Assembly (NCBI RefSeq): GCF_010686705.1
Contig: NZ_JAAGWY010000004.1
Location: 124,001-188,000, forward strand
Direction: 5' to 3'
Source: Leifsonia tongyongensis
GTDB taxonomy: Bacteria; Actinomycetota; Actinomycetes; Actinomycetales; Microbacteriaceae
DNA length: 64,000 nt
Shown here: positions 18,989 to 27,459 of the stretch, in pieces
Layout: each line of letters begins with the position of its first letter
Numbering within the stretch: position 1 is the first letter of the stretch
Program-made: the position numbers and the translations under genes
Notes under the pieces: model-generated
Databases searched by the model: none
What the model was told of the DNA's origin: nothing
The model's input: the letters and a program-made list of their open reading frames with translations, nothing else

Positions 18989-21301
18989 ATGAACAGGACA
19001 CGCGCCGGCTTCATCGTGATCAACGTCGTGCTCGCACTGCTGGCCACCGGTCTCGCTGCGGCATCGTTCTGGCCGGTCTACCAGGACGCAGCCTTCGTGA
19101 CGATGCTGGCGGTCACCCTCGCCGTCGGTGCGGCCATCGCGCTGTGCGGGGCCCTGTTCCGGTGGCCGAGCATCATCGTGGCCGGTGCGGCGGTCGCCGC
19201 CTACGTCGTGCTCGGAGTGCCCCTCGCGATCCCCAGCGAAGCGACAGGGGGCATCCTGCCGACCGGGCAAGGCCTGAGCTCGCTGCTGACGGCGACCTGG
19301 GAGAGCTGGAAGCAGCTGGTCACGATCTCGCTGCCGGTCGGGTCGTACCAGGCGCTGCTCGTGCCCGCCTTCATCCTGACCCTGCTGGCGATCGTCGTCT
19401 GCCTGACCGTCGCGCTCCGGGCGAAGCACGGCGAGCTCGCTGCGCTTCCCCCTGTCGCGCTCCTGGCCGCCGGCATCCTGCTCGGACCCGGATCGTCCTC
19501 GCTCCCGATCGCGCTCAACCTCGGCCTGATGGCCATTCTGCTCGTCTGGCTCATCTGGTTCCGCTGGCAGCGGAGGTCGGCCTCGATCGGGCTGCTCGCG
19601 GAACACACCGGTGTGCTGGTGGAGACGCCGCGGGAGCGACGGTTCGCCGGCGTGCGGACGGTGGTCGGCGCCGCCGTCATCCTCGTCGTGGCGGGTGTCG
19701 CCGGAACGGCCGCCGCCATCGTGCTGCCCGCGCGCGTCGACCGCCAGGTCGTGAGGACGGCGATCGAGCAGCCGTTCGACCCCCGCGCCTACGCGAGCCC
19801 GCTGAGCGGGTTCCGCAACTACCTGGAGCCGGCGGAGTCCGATGTGCCGATGCTGACCGTCAGCGGTCTGCCCGCGGACCGCCGCATCCGCGTCGCCACC
19901 CTCGACACCTACGACGGCGTGGTCTACTCCGTCGGGACCGACCAGGTCTCGAGCGCGTCCGGATCGTTCACCCGGGTACCGTCCCGTCTCGAACAGTCGG
20001 GCGTCCACGGCGCGAAGGACACCATCACGGTCGCGGTGCGCGGGTACTCCGGCGTGTGGGTTCCCGGGAGCGGTCAGCTGCAGCAGATCACCTTCGCCGG
20101 CGGTGACGCCGAGGCCCTGACCGGTTCGTTCTACTACAACGACACGACCGGCACGGGGGCGGTGACGCGCGGGCTCCGCTCAGGCGACGCCTACACGCTG
20201 GACGCCGTGGTGAAACCTCAGCTCACACCCGCCCAGCTCGTCGATGCGCAGCCGGGTACCGCGCCCGTGCCGAAACCCGCCGTTGTGCCGGACGAGCTGA
20301 CGCAGGCCCTGCAGAAGTACTCGTCGGCCCAGACGACGCCGGGCGCCAAGCTTGCCGCAGCCCTGAAGGGACTGCAGGCCGACGGCTACATCAGCCACGG
20401 GATCGGCCCGAACGAACCGGTCAGCCGTTCCGGCCACGGAGCAGACCGGATCACGCAGCTCCTCACCGACGATCCGATGGTGGGCGACCAAGAGCAGTAC
20501 GCGGTCACGGCGGCCCTCATGGCCAGGCAGCTCGGGTTCCCCGCCCGCGTCGTCGTGGGCTTCGTCGCACCGTCCAGTGCGCCGGCCGGAGGTACGGTCA
20601 CGCTCACGGGCGCCGACATCTCCGCGTGGATCGAAGTGCAGACCCACGGAGCCGGCTGGGTGACGGTCGACCCGACCCCACCCATCCGCCCGATCCCGCC
20701 GAAGCAGCCGGAGACACCCACGCAGATCTCGCGGCCGCAGACGAACGTCCTGCCGCCGGTGGACGACACTCAGAGCCAGCGCGACGATCCTCCCCAGGCT
20801 CAGGTCGACAACAGCGACCAGAACAACGCGGACCCGCTGCTGGCGACCATCCTCGCGGTGCTCACGATCGTGGGATGGACGCTGCTGGGGATGGCGCTCG
20901 TATCGGCGCCGTTCCTCGCCATCATCGGGGCGAAATGGCGCAGGCGCACCCTGCGGAGGACGGCGCCGACATCGGTGGACAGGATCAGCGGAGGCTGGCG
21001 GGAGTTCGCGGACGCCGCCATCGACCACGGCTACAATCCGCCCCCGTCGGCGACGCGGAGCGAATTCGCCCGCACGGTCGGCGGCTCACGAACGGCCGCC
21101 CTCGCCTCGGTCGCCGACCGCGCCGTCTTCGGTCCCGCAGCGCCGAGCCCGGAGGAGGCGGACACGGTCTGGCGCGCGGTCGACGACCTCCGACGGGCGC
21201 TCGGCAGGCGCCTGACGCCCTGGCGCCGGTTCGTCGCCCTCATCTCGCTGCGTTCGCTCGGCGCCAGCCGTGGACGCACGGTTCGAAAGACCCGACGATG
21301 A
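18989..21301 (+). CDS. TgpA-like membrane protein with degenerate transglutaminase domain
   Basis: A 770-residue protein with about seven N-terminal membrane helices (residues 8-250), an extracytoplasmic transglutaminase-fold domain (about 430-570), a Pro/Gln-rich linker, a further helix near 615-640 and a cytoplasmic tail. The fold is recognised from GDQEQYAVTAALMARQLGFP, ARVVVGF, AWIEVQTHGAGW and VTVDPTPP. The catalytic Cys of the usual GYCEHFA motif is Gln501, and the usual His before AW is Ser545; only Asp561 remains. It is thus very unlikely to be a transglutaminase or cysteine protease and may act as a binding or scaffold domain. The final four bases overlap the next gene. Confidence 0.9.
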   Translation: MNRTRAGFIVINVVLALLATGLAAASFWPVYQDAAFVTMLAVTLAVGAAIALCGALFRWPSIIVAGAAVAAYVVLGVPLAIPSEATGGILPTGQGLSSLLTATWESWKQLVTISLPVGSYQALLVPAFILTLLAIVVCLTVALRAKHGELAALPPVALLAAGILLGPGSSSLPIALNLGLMAILLVWLIWFRWQRRSASIGLLAEHTGVLVETPRERRFAGVRTVVGAAVILVVAGVAGTAAAIVLPARVDRQVVRTAIEQPFDPRAYASPLSGFRNYLEPAESDVPMLTVSGLPADRRIRVATLDTYDGVVYSVGTDQVSSASGSFTRVPSRLEQSGVHGAKDTITVAVRGYSGVWVPGSGQLQQITFAGGDAEALTGSFYYNDTTGTGAVTRGLRSGDAYTLDAVVKPQLTPAQLVDAQPGTAPVPKPAVVPDELTQALQKYSSAQTTPGAKLAAALKGLQADGYISHGIGPNEPVSRSGHGADRITQLLTDDPMVGDQEQYAVTAALMARQLGFPARVVVGFVAPSSAPAGGTVTLTGADISAWIEVQTHGAGWVTVDPTPPIRPIPPKQPETPTQISRPQTNVLPPVDDTQSQRDDPPQAQVDNSDQNNADPLLATILAVLTIVGWTLLGMALVSAPFLAIIGAKWRRRTLRRTAPTSVDRISGGWREFADAAIDHGYNPPPSATRSEFARTVGGSRTAALASVADRAVFGPAAPSPEEADTVWRAVDDLRRALGRRLTPWRRFVALISLRSLGASRGRTVRKTRR

Positions 21302-21903
21302 ACTGCAGGGTGTGCGGCAGCGAACTGCCTGAGGGCGCGCTCTTCTGCGGGGAATGCGGGAGTTCCGTGACAGCCACGCGGGTGCGGCCCCCGGTGGTCG
21401 TGGACCCTCGGACGTCGGACACGACGATCGTCGAGCCGTTGCCGAAGCCGGCGGTGGTCGGACGCTTCCCCGCAGCGGACGACGGCGGCCGGCAGGCGGT
21501 GGTCTCTGTGGAGTCGGCCCCGATCGTTCCCGACCCGGCTCATGCGATGCCTGCCGACGCCGAGCCGGCGGGTGGCCATCACACCTTCACGCTCTCGTTC
21601 AGCACGGGCGAGATCGTCACCGTGCGCGGAGACGGCCTGCTCGGGCGTCGTCCGATCGCGCAGCCCGGTGAGAGCTTCGATCAGCTCATAGCGATCACCG
21701 ATCCGGGCCGTTCGGTCTCCAAGACGCACCTGGAGTTCGGCCTCGAGGGCGACGAACTCTGGCTCTGCGACCGATACTCCGGCAACGGCACGATCGTGCG
21801 ACCGCCCGGCGGCGTCACCCGCCAGTTCGAGCCGGGGCGACGGTACCGCGTCGCCCGAGGCACGCGCGTCGAGATCGGCGACCAGTACTTCGATGTGAAC
21901 TGA
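21298..21903 (+). CDS. Zinc-ribbon and FHA-domain protein
   Basis: A 201-residue cytoplasmic protein starting at the ATG overlapping the upstream stop (ATGA). The N terminus has a double-Cys zinc ribbon, CRVCG and CGECG, with its four cysteines within 20 residues. A low-complexity linker of about 75 residues follows, then a C-terminal FHA domain (about 100-195). That domain has LGRRP for the phosphate-contacting Arg, SVSKTHLEF and DRYSGNGTIV. It closes the operon, so phosphothreonine readers are encoded at both ends of the locus. It is presumably recruited to phosphorylated kinase, DUF58 or transglutaminase-fold partners. Confidence 0.9.
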   Translation: MNCRVCGSELPEGALFCGECGSSVTATRVRPPVVVDPRTSDTTIVEPLPKPAVVGRFPAADDGGRQAVVSVESAPIVPDPAHAMPADAEPAGGHHTFTLSFSTGEIVTVRGDGLLGRRPIAQPGESFDQLIAITDPGRSVSKTHLEFGLEGDELWLCDRYSGNGTIVRPPGGVTRQFEPGRRYRVARGTRVEIGDQYFDVN

Positions 21904-21931
21904 TCGCCGTCCCCGGGGTTCAGCCGGCGAT
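21903..21931. terminator. Bidirectional hairpin between convergent genes
   Basis: ATCGCCG (21903-21909) pairs with CGGCGAT (21925-21931) around a loop containing CCCCGGGG. It covers the end of the FHA gene and the last codons of ald, with no T-tract, as is common in actinobacteria. Confidence 0.55.
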
Positions 21932-23038
21932 AGCCGAGCCGACCGTTCCCGCCGTGAGTGCGTGCGCCGCGGCGACGGCGTCGTTGGTGACGATGCCCGC
22001 GTGCGTGTTGAGCCCGACAGCGAGCGAGGGGTCGGCCGACAGGGCCTCACGCCAGCCGCGGTTGGCGAGCGCGCGAGCGTAGGGGAGGGTCGCGTTGGTG
22101 AGCGCGTAGGTCGACGTGTGGGGCACGGCGCCCGGCATGTTGGCGACACAGTAGAACAGCGACTGGTGCACCGCGAAGGTCGGATCGGCGTGGGTCGTCG
22201 GGTGGGAGTCGGCGAAGCATCCACCCTGGTCGACGGCGATGTCGACGAGGACGCTGCCCGGCTTCATCCGCGACACGAGCTCGTTGCTGACGAGCTTCGG
22301 GGCTTTCGCTCCCGGGACCAGGACCGACCCGATGACCAGGTCGGAGGCCACGACGGCTTTGTCGATCTCGAAGCTGTTCGACGCGATCGTCTTGATGCGG
22401 CCCGCGTAGAGGGCATCCAGCTCGCGCAGCCGCGCAATGTTCGTGTCGAGCACCGTCACCTCGGCGCCGAGGCCCACGGCGACGCTCGTCGCATTGGTGC
22501 CGGCCACACCGCCGCCGAGCACGGTCACCACAGCCGGATGCGTTCCCGGGACCCCGGGTACCAGGAGGCCTGGACCACCGTTGGGCTTCATCATGGTGTT
22601 CGCGCCGACGATGGGGGCGAGCCGCCCTGCCACCTCGCTCATGGGGGCGAGCAGGGGGAGCGAGCGGTTGGGGAGCTGCACGGTCTCGTAGGCGATGGCC
22701 GTCACGCCGGACGCGAGGAGGGCGCGCGTGAGCTCCTCCTCGGCGGCGAGGTGGAGGTAGGTGAAGAGCACCAGGTCGGGGCGGAAGAACCGGTATTCGG
22801 ACTCGACCGGCTCCTTGACCTTGAGGAGCAGTTCGGCGATCTCCCAGGTGCTCTCAGCGTCGGGGAGGATCGTGGCTCCGGCCGAGACGTATGCCTCGTC
22901 GGGGATGGATGAGCCCACTCCGGCGCCCGTCTCGACGAACACGTCATGACCGTTGCCGACGAGGTCGTGGACCCCTGCAGGCGTAATCGCCACCCGGAAT
23001 TCGTTGTTCTTGATTTCGCGGGGGATCGCGACCTTCAT
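21920..23038 (-). CDS. ald: Alanine dehydrogenase
   Basis: A 372-residue enzyme of the usual family length. It opens with MKVAIPREIKNNEFRVA, has the pyruvate-site region FTYLHLAAEE and the NAD-binding Rossmann segment TVLGGGVAGTNATSVAVGLG near residues 168-190. It oxidises L-alanine to pyruvate and ammonia. The ATG at 23038 is preferred over an upstream in-frame ATG because of the typical N terminus and TTAGGAGC just before it. It is divergent from the polyamine importer. Since the putrescine aminotransferase would make alanine from pyruvate, Ald could regenerate the pyruvate, which is an inference. Confidence 0.97.
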   Translation of the reverse strand: MKVAIPREIKNNEFRVAITPAGVHDLVGNGHDVFVETGAGVGSSIPDEAYVSAGATILPDAESTWEIAELLLKVKEPVESEYRFFRPDLVLFTYLHLAAEEELTRALLASGVTAIAYETVQLPNRSLPLLAPMSEVAGRLAPIVGANTMMKPNGGPGLLVPGVPGTHPAVVTVLGGGVAGTNATSVAVGLGAEVTVLDTNIARLRELDALYAGRIKTIASNSFEIDKAVVASDLVIGSVLVPGAKAPKLVSNELVSRMKPGSVLVDIAVDQGGCFADSHPTTHADPTFAVHQSLFYCVANMPGAVPHTSTYALTNATLPYARALANRGWREALSADPSLAVGLNTHAGIVTNDAVAAAHALTAGTVGSAIAG

Positions 23039-23272
23039 GGTGCTCCTAACACATCTGCGTTGACCGTTCGGCTTCAACAAGCGTAAACCGTCCGACCAAC
23101 GATTTCGACCGACGAACGTGCCCTTCGGTGCTGATTTCGTAAAGTTTATGTTTCCAAATGGGCGATTTCCCCACTAACTGCTGCGCTCCGCCCTGTGCCT
23201 GTGCAAGTATCGATCCACCGCATCGTCGCGGAAAGAATACGCAACCCTAGTCGTATCGAAGGAGTCACCGAC
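23039..23272. promoter_or_regulatory. Divergent ald / polyamine-importer regulatory region
   Basis: A 234-base gap with a markedly AT-richer centre. It contains GATTTCG at 23101-23107 and 23133-23139 and a related CGATTTCC at 23163-23170. The nine bases ATTTCGACC at 23102-23110 are identical to those in the Lrp-gene operator region at 5586-5594. GAAGGAG at 23258-23264 is the ribosome site for the binding-protein gene. No clear TANNNT promoter could be assigned. Confidence 0.5.
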
Positions 23273-24487
23273 GTGAACTCGAGGCAGCTGCCACAGGACC
23301 CGATGATCCAGAACCTCATCCAGCACGCACGTCAGTCGCAGGTCACACGCCGGGGCATCCTCGCGGGCGCGGGCGCCGGCGCGGCCGCGCTCGCGCTCGC
23401 CGCGTGTTCCACCGGCGCCAGATCCACCAAGCCGAAGGCGGCCAAGGACCTGTCGTCGAGCGACAAGACCCTGACCTGGGCCAACTGGCAGGCCTACCTC
23501 GACCAGGACGACGCGGGCAAATACCCCACACTCGAGGCCTTTCAGAAGCAGTCCGGCCTCGCCGTGAAGTACGACGTCGCTGTCGACGACAACAACACCT
23601 ATTACGCCAAGGTCAAGGACCAGCTGGCGCTCGGCAAGGACATCGGCGCCGACACGGTGTGCCTGACCGACTGGATGATCGCGCGCCTGATCCGGTTCGG
23701 CTACGTGCAGACCTTCGACGAGGCGAAGATCCCGAACAAGAAGAACCTCACACCGGCGCTCGCGAACGCCGACTTCGACCCCGGGCGCAAGAAGTCGCTG
23801 CCCTGGCAGAGCGGTTTCGCCGGGATCTGCTGGAACAAGAAGAAGGTTCCGAACGGCCTGAAGTCGGTCGACGACCTGTGGGACTCGAGCCTCAAGGGCA
23901 AGGTCGGTGTGCTCAGCGAGATGCGCGACACGATGGGCCTCATCATGCTCCAGCAGGGCGTGGACATCTCGAAGAAGTTCACGGACGACCAGTACATGAA
24001 GGCCATCGACAAGCTCACCAAAGAGGTGAGCGACGGCCAGGTGCGCAACATCAAGGGCAACTCGTACCTCAACGACCTCAAGAGCGGTGACACGCTCGCT
24101 GCGATCTGCTGGTCGGGCGACATCACCCAGTTGAACGCCGAGGCAGGCGACAACTGGGAGTTCGCCATCCCCGAGGCGGGCGGCACGCTGTGGAGCGACA
24201 ACTTCGTGATCCCGATCGGATCGCCGCGCAAGTCGAACGCCGAGGAGCTCATCAACTACTACTACGAGCCCGCCGTCGCAGCGGAGGTCGCCGCCTGGGT
24301 GAACTACATCACCCCCGTCGTCGGCGCCAAGGAGGAGGCGGTCAAGATCGACCCTGCTCTGGCGGACAACCAGCTCATCTTCCCCGACGCATCGACCCTC
24401 TCGAACGCGCACATCTTCCGCTCGCTCACCCCCGCCGAGGAACAGAAATACCAGGCGGCCTTCCAGAAGGTGATCCTGGGCGCCTGA
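23273..24487 (+). CDS. Polyamine ABC transporter binding lipoprotein (PotD-like)
   Basis: A 404-residue extracytoplasmic solute-binding protein of the spermidine/putrescine class. The GTG at 23273 follows GAAGGAG by eight bases and is preferred over an in-frame ATG 78 bases upstream. The export signal is unusual in combining a twin-arginine motif, TRRGILAG, with a lipobox LAAC, so it is probably a Tat-exported lipoprotein. The mature part begins with [11 protein letters not shown], the PotD-like opening strand, and WSGDITQLN and [15 protein letters not shown] are typical of polyamine binders. Its stop overlaps the start of the ATPase gene. Confidence 0.93.
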   Translation: MNSRQLPQDPMIQNLIQHARQSQVTRRGILAGAGAGAAALALAACSTGARSTKPKAAKDLSSSDKTLTWANWQAYLDQDDAGKYPTLEAFQKQSGLAVKYDVAVDDNNTYYAKVKDQLALGKDIGADTVCLTDWMIARLIRFGYVQTFDEAKIPNKKNLTPALANADFDPGRKKSLPWQSGFAGICWNKKKVPNGLKSVDDLWDSSLKGKVGVLSEMRDTMGLIMLQQGVDISKKFTDDQYMKAIDKLTKEVSDGQVRNIKGNSYLNDLKSGDTLAAICWSGDITQLNAEAGDNWEFAIPEAGGTLWSDNFVIPIGSPRKSNAEELINYYYEPAVAAEVAAWVNYITPVVGAKEEAVKIDPALADNQLIFPDASTLSNAHIFRSLTPAEEQKYQAAFQKVILGA

Positions 24488-25689
24488 TGGCCAGGGGAGT
24501 TTTCGCCGAGTCCGGCGCCGATCTGCAACTGGTCGGGATCACGAAGCGCTTTCCCGGGTTCACCGCGATCCAGGATCTCGACCTCACCATCCCGGCCGGT
24601 TCGTTCTTCGCGCTGCTCGGGCCGTCCGGCTGCGGCAAGACGACCACGCTGCGGCTGGTCGCCGGCCTCGAGGAGCCGACGACGGGGAGGATCCTCATCG
24701 GCGGCAAGGACGTGACGCAGGCGAAACCGTTCCAGCGGCCGGTGAACACGGTGTTCCAGAGCTACGCACTCTTCCCGCACATGACGGTCCTCGAGAACGT
24801 CGCGTTCGGGTTGCGCAGGCGCAGGATCCCCGACCCGGTGGCCCGGGCGCACGAGGCACTCCGGCTGGTCGAGCTCGACCATCTCGCCGCCCGCCGCCCG
24901 GCGCAGCTCTCCGGCGGCCAGCAGCAGCGGGTAGCACTCGCGCGCGCCGTGGTGAACCGCCCGGCTCTGCTCCTGCTCGACGAGCCGCTCGGCGCACTCG
25001 ACCTCAAGCTCCGGCGGCAGATGCAGCTCGAATTGAAGTCGATCCAGAACGAGGTCGGACTGACGTTCGTGCACGTGACGCACGACCAGGAGGAGGCCAT
25101 GACGATGGCCGACACGGTCGCCGTCATGAACAAGGGTTCGATCGAGCAGATGGGTTCGCCCGAAGTGCTCTACGAGCTGCCGTCGACCGTCTTCGTCGCG
25201 AACTTCCTCGGCCAGTCGAACCTGTTCGCGGGCCCCGTACGCGACGACCGGGGGTCGACGATCTCTCTCGACATCGCCGGGCACCGCCTTGTCGTCCCGA
25301 AGAGCAGGGCGAAGCGTCACTCCGGCCGCGTCACAGCCGGTGTCCGCCCCGAGAAGCTGTCGCTCCACGCCGGTGCGGCGAGCATCCCCGGCGGTCGCAA
25401 CCAGCTCGGTCCCGGTCGCGTCATCGACGTCTCGTTCAGCGGGGTGAGCACCCAGTACCTGGTGAACGTGCCCGGTGTCGGCACCGTCGTCGTGTTCGCG
25501 CAGAACATGGCCGCAGGCCCCGTCGTGACTCTCGGGTCCGAGGTCTGGGTGAGCTGGGATCCGGACCATACCTTCGTGCTCGCGGACGACCAGGTCGACG
25601 CAGCGGCCGACGAGACGGTGGATGCGGACACGGCGGCGGTCGCAGCGCAGACCAGGGAGCGGCTCCTCTCCGAGCTCGAGGAGGCCTGA
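24487..25689 (+). CDS. potA: Polyamine ABC transporter ATPase (PotA-like)
   Basis: A 400-residue importer ATPase. Walker A is GPSGCGKTT near residue 46, the signature LSGGQQQR is followed by [11 protein letters not shown], Walker B is [12 protein letters not shown] and the switch is [10 protein letters not shown]-terminal TOBE domain (about 290-370) contains GVRPEKLSL. The acidic last 30 residues are a tail. The ATG shares one base with the preceding stop. Order binding protein-ATPase-permease-permease on one strand supports a PotABCD-type importer, driving putrescine or spermidine uptake from the cytoplasmic side. Confidence 0.94.
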   Translation: MARGVFAESGADLQLVGITKRFPGFTAIQDLDLTIPAGSFFALLGPSGCGKTTTLRLVAGLEEPTTGRILIGGKDVTQAKPFQRPVNTVFQSYALFPHMTVLENVAFGLRRRRIPDPVARAHEALRLVELDHLAARRPAQLSGGQQQRVALARAVVNRPALLLLDEPLGALDLKLRRQMQLELKSIQNEVGLTFVHVTHDQEEAMTMADTVAVMNKGSIEQMGSPEVLYELPSTVFVANFLGQSNLFAGPVRDDRGSTISLDIAGHRLVVPKSRAKRHSGRVTAGVRPEKLSLHAGAASIPGGRNQLGPGRVIDVSFSGVSTQYLVNVPGVGTVVVFAQNMAAGPVVTLGSEVWVSWDPDHTFVLADDQVDAAADETVDADTAAVAAQTRERLLSELEEA

Positions 25690-25690
25690 C

Positions 25691-26605
25691 GTGGCGCTCG
25701 CTGCGTTCACGACGGCGGCTCCAGCACAGGAGCCCGCACAGCGCCGCAAGAGCGGGATCGCGCTGGTGCTCCTGCTTCCGGGTGTGCTCTACCTCATCCT
25801 GTTCTTCCTCACGCCGCTCGTCTCGCTGATCATCACGTCGTTCCAGGCTCCGGTCGAGGGCGGCGACATCGGCCAGTATCAGGCAGCGTTCCAGTGGCAG
25901 AACTATACGGATGCGGTCGCCGAGTACTGGCCGCAGATCATCCGGTCGTTCGGTTACGCGCTCATCGCGACCGTGTGCGCGCTGCTCATCAGCTACCCGC
26001 TTGCATATTTCATCGGCGTCAAGGTGCGCCGGTTCCCGCTGTTGCAGAACCTGCTGATGACCCTCGTCATCGCCCCGTTCTTCATCAGCTTCCTGCTGCG
26101 GACCCTCGCCTGGAAGCAGCTGCTCTCCGACGACTCCTGGTTCACGAGTTCGCTGAAGGCGCTCTCGATCCTGCCGCCGGACGCACACCTCACCGGCACC
26201 CCGTTCTCGGTGATCTTCGGCCTGACCTACAACTTCATCCCCTTCATGACCTTGCCGCTCTACTCGACTCTGGAGCGACTGGACACGAGGCTGCTCGAGG
26301 CGGGCTCCGACCTCTACGCAGGAGCGTTCACGACGTTCCGCAAGATCACCATCCCGTTGTCGATGCCCGGCATCGTTTCGGGCACGCTTCTTACCTTCAT
26401 CCCGGCCGCAGGTGACTACATCAACGCATCGCAGGACTTCCTCGGAAGCGCGGACACGTCGATGATGGGCAACGTCATCGAGAGCAACTTCCTGGTGCTG
26501 CAGAACTATCCGACGGCGGCGGCCATGTCCGTGATCCTGATGGCGGTCATCCTCGTGATCGTCGGCTTCTATGTGAAGCGGAGCGGAACGGAGGACCTGC
26601 TGTGA
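25691..26605 (+). CDS. potB: Polyamine ABC transporter permease 1 (PotB-like)
   Basis: A 304-residue permease with six predicted helices and the ATPase-coupling EAA motif DTRLLEAGSDLYAGAFTTFR. It starts at a GTG one base after the ATPase stop, with an alanine-rich cytoplasmic N terminus before the first helix. LIATVCALLISYPLAYFIG is a typical PotB helix region. It pairs with the next gene's product in the membrane and ends in a GTGA overlap with it. Confidence 0.93.
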   Translation: MALAAFTTAAPAQEPAQRRKSGIALVLLLPGVLYLILFFLTPLVSLIITSFQAPVEGGDIGQYQAAFQWQNYTDAVAEYWPQIIRSFGYALIATVCALLISYPLAYFIGVKVRRFPLLQNLLMTLVIAPFFISFLLRTLAWKQLLSDDSWFTSSLKALSILPPDAHLTGTPFSVIFGLTYNFIPFMTLPLYSTLERLDTRLLEAGSDLYAGAFTTFRKITIPLSMPGIVSGTLLTFIPAAGDYINASQDFLGSADTSMMGNVIESNFLVLQNYPTAAAMSVILMAVILVIVGFYVKRSGTEDLL

Positions 26606-27411
26606 GAAGCGCACGATTCCGGTTCCGCGGGCTGGGCCTCGCCACCTACTCGGTGCTCGCTCTCGCGTTCCTGCTCATCCCGATCGTCTACACGTTCATC
26701 TTCTCGTTCAACGCTGCCCTGAAGAACAACATCGCGTGGCGCGGGTTCACCCTCCGCAACTGGACCAACGTCTGCGATGCGCCGGGAATCTGCGACGCCT
26801 TCGCAGCGAGCATCATCATCGGCATCGTGTCGACGGTGATCGCCACGGTCCTGGGCACGATGATCGCCATCGCGCTCATGCGCTATCGCTTCCGGTTCCG
26901 GTCGCAGACGAGCCTGCTGCTGTTCCTCCCGATGGCCAGCCCGGAGGTCGTCCTCGGTGCGGGCCTCGCCGCGCAGTTCCTCAGCCTCGCCGTGAACAAG
27001 GGCTTCGGGACGATCATCATCGCCCACGTGATGTTCTGCATCAGCTTCGTCGTGGTAACGGTGAAGGCCAGGGTGGCGAGCCTCGACCCCGCCCTTGAGG
27101 AGGCCGGTCGAGATCTCTACGGGTCGCCGAACGCCGTCTTCTGGCGGATCACCTTCCCGCTGCTGCTGCCGGGCATCCTCGCCGCCGCGCTGCTGTCGTT
27201 CTCGCTCAGCTTCGACGACTTCATCATCACGAACTTCAACGCGGGGGCGGTGACGACCTTCCCGATGTACATCTACATCGCGGCGTCGCGCGGTATCCCG
27301 GCGCAGGCGAACGTGATCGCATCCGCCGTCTTCATCCTGACCATCCTCGTCGTGCTGATCACTCAGATCACGGCGGCGGCCCGGGCCAGACGGCTCGCGC
27401 GCATCCGCTAG
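26602..27411 (+). CDS. potC: Polyamine ABC transporter permease 2 (PotC-like)
   Basis: A 269-residue permease with about six helices. The EAA loop reads DPALEEAGRDLYGSPNAVFW, and FSLSFDDFIITNF is a strongly conserved PotC segment. The GTG start overlaps the PotB stop. It is the last gene of the importer operon and is followed immediately by a strong bidirectional hairpin at 27424-27459. Confidence 0.94.
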   Translation: MRSARFRFRGLGLATYSVLALAFLLIPIVYTFIFSFNAALKNNIAWRGFTLRNWTNVCDAPGICDAFAASIIIGIVSTVIATVLGTMIAIALMRYRFRFRSQTSLLLFLPMASPEVVLGAGLAAQFLSLAVNKGFGTIIIAHVMFCISFVVVTVKARVASLDPALEEAGRDLYGSPNAVFWRITFPLLLPGILAAALLSFSLSFDDFIITNFNAGAVTTFPMYIYIAASRGIPAQANVIASAVFILTILVVLITQITAAARARRLARIR

Positions 27412-27423
27412 ACCCCCTGAGCC

Positions 27424-27459
27424 GCCTACCCGCAGCGACCGGGCTCACTGCGGGTAGGC
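27424..27459. terminator. Strong bidirectional hairpin terminator
   Basis: Twelve-base perfect arms, GCCTACCCGCAG (27424-27435) and CTGCGGGTAGGC (27448-27459), with a 12-base loop. It lies 13 bases after the PotC stop, and its right arm forms the last codons of the convergent asparaginase gene. There is no T-tract. Confidence 0.8.
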
